The translations under genes and the position numbers were made by a program. Positions 59,371 through 64,000 of a stretch of DNA of 64,000 bases are shown piece after piece; positions within the stretch are counted from its first letter, which is position 1; each line of letters opens with the position of its first letter. Below the pieces are notes generated by a model. The model searched no databases. It saw only the letters and a list, made by a program, of their open reading frames with translations, and was not told the DNA's origin. The stretch is from Arthrobacter globiformis NBRC 12137 (GTDB taxonomy: Bacteria; Actinomycetota; Actinomycetes; Actinomycetales; Micrococcaceae): NCBI RefSeq assembly GCF_000238915.1, contig NZ_BAEG01000116.1:1-64000 (forward strand), read 5' to 3'.

Positions 59371-60372
59371 CGGCTTTGCCGACTCCAGCTCGGCGGCCAG
59401 GAACGACAGGCCCCGCCGCACCAGGCCAAGGGCCGCCGAGTGGTTGAGGTAGCCATGGAACGCCCCTTCCTCCAGCCGGTAACTGGTTTCCACGTCTGCC
59501 GCGCGCAGGCCTTCGACGAAGGCCTCGGCAGAGAACCGGAGGTCGTCGTGTTCGCAGGCGAGCACAGCGGACGGCGGCAGTCCCGCCGGGTCGGCGTGCC
59601 CGGGCATGGCGTAGGAGGAGGCCATGGCCAGGGGTCCGCCGATGTAGTTCTCCAGCATGTCCCGGCAGTCCTCGTCGGTGAAGCGGAGAAACGGCGGCAA
59701 AAGTCCGGCGGAGGACAGGTCATGTGGCGGTGCAGCCGGCAGTTCACCGGGGAGCTCCCCATGCAGGAACGGGTACGCGAGCACGAGTTTTGCCGGCGGC
59801 TGCAGGCCCGCATCCATCAGGTACAGTGCCGCCCCCACCGCGAGGTTTCCGCCGACGCTCGCCCCGCCCAGGCAGATCCGGGAGGGGTCCGCGCCGAGTT
59901 CCCGGGCGTGCTCCCGGGTCCAGAACCATGCCGCCAGCACGTCCTCGTGCGGAACCGGGAAATGGACGCCGTCGAGGGCCAGGCGGTAGCCGACGCAGAC
60001 CACCACGCCGCCGCTTCGGGCCGCGACTTCCCGGCCCAGCTGGTCCGATTCGCGCATGTCCAGGTCACCGACCGCAAAATTGCCGCCGTGCATCCAGACC
60101 AGGGCGGTGGAACCGCCCTCGCCGGTCCCGCCGTCGGAAGCTGCCGGCGGTCCGTCCTCCGGGCGTGCACCATAGATCCGGACCGGCACCGCGCCGTTGG
60201 GTCCTGGTACCTCCAGGTGCCGGACGGCAACGTCCGGCGGGCTGTACGGGAGCAGGCCCCCGCAAAACGCGTCCAGGCGCTCCCGCCCGCCGGGCCGGGT
60301 CAGCAGCTCCGGGACCGATTCCACGCCGGCCAGGTGGTGCAGAAGCCCGGCCAGCTCCGGATCCAGGGTCAT
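59362..60372 (-). CDS. Alpha/beta hydrolase (HSL family) B
   Basis: 336-residue hormone-sensitive-lipase-like esterase with a long N-terminal cap (1-about 85). HGGNF at 95-99, nucleophile Ser-172 in GGASVGGN, Asp in EHDDLRF and His in GAFHGYLN. ATG 60372 overlaps the rhamnosidase stop by 4 bases. Last gene of the hydrolase-rhamnosidase-hydrolase operon; may remove acyl groups from glycosides. Confidence 0.9.
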   Translation of the reverse strand: MTLDPELAGLLHHLAGVESVPELLTRPGGRERLDAFCGGLLPYSPPDVAVRHLEVPGPNGAVPVRIYGARPEDGPPAASDGGTGEGGSTALVWMHGGNFAVGDLDMRESDQLGREVAARSGGVVVCVGYRLALDGVHFPVPHEDVLAAWFWTREHARELGADPSRICLGGASVGGNLAVGAALYLMDAGLQPPAKLVLAYPFLHGELPGELPAAPPHDLSSAGLLPPFLRFTDEDCRDMLENYIGGPLAMASSYAMPGHADPAGLPPSAVLACEHDDLRFSAEAFVEGLRAADVETSYRLEEGAFHGYLNHSAALGLVRRGLSFLAAELESAKPFQ

Positions 60373-63035
60373 GGCAGGGCCGACAGTTGCGGGGTGCCCG
60401 CGGTCCCCGCAAACACCTCGGGTTCACAGTTGAAGGAGTGCGTCCCGGACCCGACCTCCACGGCCTCCGAGCCGTCCGGCAGGTACACCGAGGCCGTGCA
60501 GCCGGCGGGGACCGTGAGGGACAGGGTGAAGCTGCCGGCGCCGTGCTCCCACCGCACCGCCGCCTCGCCATAGGGGGTTTCGTGCCGGGCGGCCGCCCAG
60601 GTCAGGCCGCCGCCGGGCAGCGGCCTGACCAGCAGTTTCCGGCTGGCCAGACCCGCGGGGGCAAGACCCGCGACGGTGCGGTGCATCCAGTCGGCCACGG
60701 CGCCGAGCGCGTAGTGGTTGAAGGACGTCATGTCGCCGGGGTTGATGGTGCCGTCCGGGAGCATGGAATCCCAGCGTTCCCAGATGGTCGTGGCGCCCAT
60801 CGTGACCGGATACAGCCAGGACGGGCACTCGGTCTGCAGCAGCAGGCGGTAGGCCGCCTCCACCTGGCCTTCGTCGCTCAGTGCGTCGGTGACCAGCGGT
60901 GTCCCCACGAAGCCGGTGGCGATCCGGTAGCCGTCGGCGGCCACGGTTTCGGCCAGCCGTTCCCCTGCTGCCGGGTGCTCCTCAGGTTCGAGCAGCCCGA
61001 AGCGCAGGGCCAGCGCGTAGGAGGTCTGCGTGGCAGGTTGTAGCTGTCCGTCGTCGGCGATGTAGTGCTTGCGGAACACGGTGCGCGCCTGGCGGGACAG
61101 TTCCCGCAGGCGCAGGGACTCGCTGTCCTCCCCCAGCAGGGCAGCAGCCTGCGACGCGATCGACGCCGAGTACGCCAGGTAGGCCTGCGCCACCAGCTGC
61201 CAGGGTGTCCTCGCAGCACCGGGATCGTTCGGCGGCGCGGCCGGGTCCAGCCAGTCACCGAACTGGAAGCCCTGCTCGAAGCGCAGCTCCGGGCCGGCCG
61301 CGTCTGCCGCAGCGGCCAGCCACGCGGCCATTCCGGGCAGTTGCCGGCGCAGGAACTCACGATCGCCCGTCTGCTGGTACAGCACCCACGGCACCAGCAC
61401 GGCGGCGTCGCCCCAGGCGGCCATCACGGGCCGGGTGGGGAACGGCGGTTTGTCGAAGGTCACCTCCGGGACAACCAGCGGCGGCGGCCCGTCCGTTCCC
61501 TGCTCGGCGGCCAGGTCCTTCAGCCAGGACGCGGTGAAGCCAGGGATCCTGTAGAGGAAGGACGCGGTGGAGGCAAAGACCTGGAAGTCCCCCGTCCAGC
61601 CGAGCCGCTCGTTGCGCTGCGGGCAGTCGGTGGGCACATCCACGAAGTTGCCCCGCATGCCCCACACCACGTTGGCGTGCAGCTGGTTCAGCATGGGCTC
61701 GGAGCACTCGAAGAAGCCGGTGCGCTTGAGCTCGGAATGAACGACGACGGCGGTGAAGGCTTCCGGGTCAAGCTCACCGGGCCAGCCGCTCACCTCGACG
61801 TAGCGGAAGCCGTGGACAGTGAATTCTGGACTGTACTGCTCCACTGCGCCGGATCCACGCACGCCGGTCCCGCGCAGGATGTAGGTGTCCGTTTGCCGGG
61901 CAACGCGGAGCGGGCGCACGCCGAGCTCGCCGTGCTCCAGCACCTCGGCGTGCCGCAGCACCACTTCGGTGCCTGCCTCGCCGCGCACGCGGATCCTGAC
62001 GTGCCCCACCAGATTCTGGCCGAAGTCCAGGATGGTCTTGCCGGACGGCGTGGTCAGCACTTCCTGGACGGGCAGCTCTTCGGTGGCGCGGACCGGCGGA
62101 CCGTCCGGTGCCACCAGGAGGGCGGTATTGAAGTCTTCGGCAACCACCGGTTCCAGGCTTCGGGAACCGTGGCCCGCCCAGCCCGCATCCGCCAGCCGTG
62201 CGTCGTACGTTTCACCGTTGTACAGGTCGGCGGACAGCACGGGGCCGCGCCCTGCCTGCCACGCTCCGTCGGTGCTGATGACGCTGAGCCGCCCCTGGGC
62301 GTCGGTGATTTCCAGCTGGCCGATCACCGCGGTGCGGTATCCGTACTTGTTGCGCTTCTCCTGGAAGCCGAGATTGCCCCGCCACCAGCCGTCAGCGACC
62401 TCGAAGCCGATCACGTTGGTGCCCGGCCGCAGGTAGTCCGCGACGTCGTACGTCTGGTAGCGCAGGCGGTGGTGGTAGCTGGTCCAGCCCGGCGCGAGGA
62501 GATCCTGTCCCACGCGGCGGCCGTTGATGGAGGCGACGTAGATGCCGTGGGCACTCGCGTACAGGCGGGCTGACGCCACCGCGCCGTCCAGCTCGAAGGT
62601 GGTGCTGAGGCGGGACGCGGGCTCGTCGGAGGTGCTGTCCTCGTCCCACGACGGACGGATCATGGAGGCCTGCCAGTCGGCGGCGTTCAGCAGCCCTGCT
62701 TCCACCCAGGCGACGGGGCTCCAGTCGGAGGGTCCGCCGTCGTCATTTCCCCAGACCCGGACCCGGGCCGCGACCCGTTCGCGGCTGGCCAGTGGGCGCG
62801 CCGGCCAGGGCTGCAGGAGCTGTTCCGCGGAGTCAACGCGCCCGTAGCTGGCCAGGCTGGTGGTGTCCGGGCCGAGTTCGAGTTCGTACGCCGTCTGCAC
62901 CCAGCCCGGGGCGTCGGTGCGGACCTGCCAGGACAGCCGGGGCCGGTCCTCGCCGATACCGAAGGGCTCCTCGTGGTGTTCGAAGCGGAGGGCGGAAGGG
63001 GCGGTCATCGGGGTGGCTCCTGGAGTTGTTGTCAT
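60369..63035 (-). CDS. Alpha-L-rhamnosidase, GH78
   Basis: 888-residue glycoside hydrolase. Order of domains as in GH78: N-terminal beta domains (about 10-330), a rhamnose-binding-type beta domain (TILDFGQNLVGHVRIRVRGEAG), the (alpha/alpha)6 catalytic barrel with DCPQRNERLGWTGD and YPVTMGATTIWERWDS, and a C-terminal beta domain. No signal peptide, so it acts in the cytoplasm on imported rhamnosides. ATG 63035 overlaps the previous stop (ATGA). It would release rhamnose from rutin-like glycosides. Confidence 0.95.
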   Translation of the reverse strand: MTTTPGATPMTAPSALRFEHHEEPFGIGEDRPRLSWQVRTDAPGWVQTAYELELGPDTTSLASYGRVDSAEQLLQPWPARPLASRERVAARVRVWGNDDGGPSDWSPVAWVEAGLLNAADWQASMIRPSWDEDSTSDEPASRLSTTFELDGAVASARLYASAHGIYVASINGRRVGQDLLAPGWTSYHHRLRYQTYDVADYLRPGTNVIGFEVADGWWRGNLGFQEKRNKYGYRTAVIGQLEITDAQGRLSVISTDGAWQAGRGPVLSADLYNGETYDARLADAGWAGHGSRSLEPVVAEDFNTALLVAPDGPPVRATEELPVQEVLTTPSGKTILDFGQNLVGHVRIRVRGEAGTEVVLRHAEVLEHGELGVRPLRVARQTDTYILRGTGVRGSGAVEQYSPEFTVHGFRYVEVSGWPGELDPEAFTAVVVHSELKRTGFFECSEPMLNQLHANVVWGMRGNFVDVPTDCPQRNERLGWTGDFQVFASTASFLYRIPGFTASWLKDLAAEQGTDGPPPLVVPEVTFDKPPFPTRPVMAAWGDAAVLVPWVLYQQTGDREFLRRQLPGMAAWLAAAADAAGPELRFEQGFQFGDWLDPAAPPNDPGAARTPWQLVAQAYLAYSASIASQAAALLGEDSESLRLRELSRQARTVFRKHYIADDGQLQPATQTSYALALRFGLLEPEEHPAAGERLAETVAADGYRIATGFVGTPLVTDALSDEGQVEAAYRLLLQTECPSWLYPVTMGATTIWERWDSMLPDGTINPGDMTSFNHYALGAVADWMHRTVAGLAPAGLASRKLLVRPLPGGGLTWAAARHETPYGEAAVRWEHGAGSFTLSLTVPAGCTASVYLPDGSEAVEVGSGTHSFNCEPEVFAGTAGTPQLSALP

Positions 63036-63994
63036 GGCTGGGTCAGTTCCTTCGTGAAGAAGGAAACGGCGGTGGCGAGGATGCGGTCCAGCTGGTCTTC
63101 GGCGAAGAAGAAGCAGTGGTCACCGCCTTCGATGGTGACCAGTTCCTGCTCTACGCCGGCGACGGCCAGGGCGTCGGCCAGGAGCTCGCTCTGCGTGAGC
63201 GGGACCAGGCCGTCGCTGTCGCCGTGGATCAGCAGGAACGGCGGAGCGTCTGCAGTGACGTAGGCCAATGGGCTGGCGGCGTCCAGCAGGGCCGGATCGT
63301 GCGAATTGCCCACCAGCATGGGGCCGGGTTCCAGTGACACGCCGTCGGGGACGGCCGCGAGCAGGGCACCGCTCATGAAACTGGTGGTCGCTTCCATTGG
63401 CGGCATCCGGGTCAGTGAGGAGACGCCGTAGAAGTCGACGACGGCGCTCACCGCGCTTGAGTGCCCCGGCGCGCCAAGACCGCCCTCGAGGTCGGCCCGG
63501 CCGCCGGTCAGGCCCAGCAGCGCGGCAAGATGGCCGCCGGCGGACTCGCCCCAGGCACCGATGCATTCGGGGTCGATACCCAGAAGTTCAGCGTGGTGCC
63601 GGAGATACCGGACGGCGGCCTTGATGTCGTGGAGCTGGGCGGGGAACGGCGCCTCCAGCGCGTGCCGGTAGTCCACCGTGGCGCACGCGATTCCTGCCTC
63701 GTTCAGGAGCCGGAACACCGAGTCTGGCTGGAACGTCGGCGGCAGTTCGCGGCGGTCTCCGAGCTGGAAGGCACCGCCATGGATCCACACCACCACCGGG
63801 ACCGGGCCGCCGTCGGGGTTGCGCGGGAGCCAGATGTCCATGGAGAGCCGGCGGAAGCCGACGGCGATCGCATAGTTGAGTTCGCGGTGCACCCGCGAGT
63901 GCTCGGAGACTTCCTCGGGCGTGCCCGGTGTTTGGAAGGCGGGAAACGGCGGCGGGGTGGGGAGGCGGCGGGCAATTGCTTCGTCAGGCATCAC
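63032..63994 (-). CDS. Alpha/beta hydrolase (HSL-like esterase) A
   Basis: 320-residue esterase. HGGAF at 72-76, nucleophile Ser-151 in GESAGG, Asp in HGDSDGLVP and His in GGDHCFF. Start could be GTG 63994 or ATG 63991; the ribosome site falls at or beyond the window edge, so neither can be chosen and a longer N-terminus is not excluded. Resembles hydrolase C at 58388 in layout, suggesting old duplication. Coupled to the rhamnosidase gene by a 4-base overlap. Confidence 0.88.
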   Translation of the reverse strand: MMPDEAIARRLPTPPPFPAFQTPGTPEEVSEHSRVHRELNYAIAVGFRRLSMDIWLPRNPDGGPVPVVVWIHGGAFQLGDRRELPPTFQPDSVFRLLNEAGIACATVDYRHALEAPFPAQLHDIKAAVRYLRHHAELLGIDPECIGAWGESAGGHLAALLGLTGGRADLEGGLGAPGHSSAVSAVVDFYGVSSLTRMPPMEATTSFMSGALLAAVPDGVSLEPGPMLVGNSHDPALLDAASPLAYVTADAPPFLLIHGDSDGLVPLTQSELLADALAVAGVEQELVTIEGGDHCFFFAEDQLDRILATAVSFFTKELTQP

Positions 63995-64000
63995 TGTTTC

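Overview
The window is high-GC DNA with dense, tightly overlapping operons, ATGA/GTGA start-stop overlaps, leaderless spacing and heavy use of GCC/GGC/CTG codons. Gene content (heterotetrameric sarcosine oxidase, MHS transporters, glyoxylate carboligase plus allantoinase, GH78 rhamnosidase, quercetinase) points to a soil or plant-associated actinobacterium of the Micrococcaceae, most like Arthrobacter or Pseudarthrobacter. I found no rRNA, tRNA, insertion sequence, phage gene or CRISPR array. The window cuts a sugar ABC permease on the left (position 1) and ends within a few bases of an alpha/beta-hydrolase start on the right.

Layout. 1-3.3 kb: a ribose-type sugar ABC importer (lipoprotein binding protein and permease) diverges from a sugar isomerase/epimerase-like TIM barrel, with three identical LacI-type operator sites between them. 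3.4-15.3 kb: ordinary genes (MFS transporter, small membrane proteins, LysR regulator, a heterodimeric ABC exporter pair, YbaK and PhzF family enzymes, a thymidylate-kinase-like P-loop protein, a START-type protein). 15.7-25.1 kb: a seven-gene, translationally coupled operon coding for three glycosyltransferases, a fused ABC exporter, two divergent aminoglycoside-phosphotransferase-like kinases and UDP-glucose 6-dehydrogenase. It looks like a synthesis-and-export system for a uronic-acid-containing glycoconjugate and I cannot match it to a characterised pathway.

25.1-30.2 kb: an ArsR/AHSA1 pair, then an MHS transporter, acyl-CoA synthetase and enoyl-CoA hydratase operon with a divergent LysR regulator, which fits uptake and CoA activation of a carboxylic acid. 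31.5-38.7 kb: the allantoin/glyoxylate operon hyi-glxR-gcl-glxK-allB, preceded by a good promoter and two IclR-type operator copies, followed by an orphan winged-helix regulator. 38.8-49.0 kb: a peroxiredoxin, and convergent to it the sarcosine/one-carbon operon glyA-soxB-soxD-soxA-soxG-sdaA-purU under a divergent GntR regulator. Together these convert sarcosine to glycine and methylene-folate, then to serine and pyruvate, with PurU resetting the folate pool.

49-64 kb: a secreted DNRLRE-phosphoesterase, a LuxR regulator and a secreted repeat protein, then a region that reads as flavonoid-glycoside degradation: quercetin 2,3-dioxygenase, a DUF3500 protein, a class A FAD monooxygenase, a FAH-family hydrolase, three alpha/beta hydrolases and an alpha-L-rhamnosidase. 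A shared 15-bp palindrome (TTTCA-N5-TGAAA) stands upstream of the quercetinase gene and upstream of the esterase-FAH-monooxygenase operon, suggesting one regulator for both.
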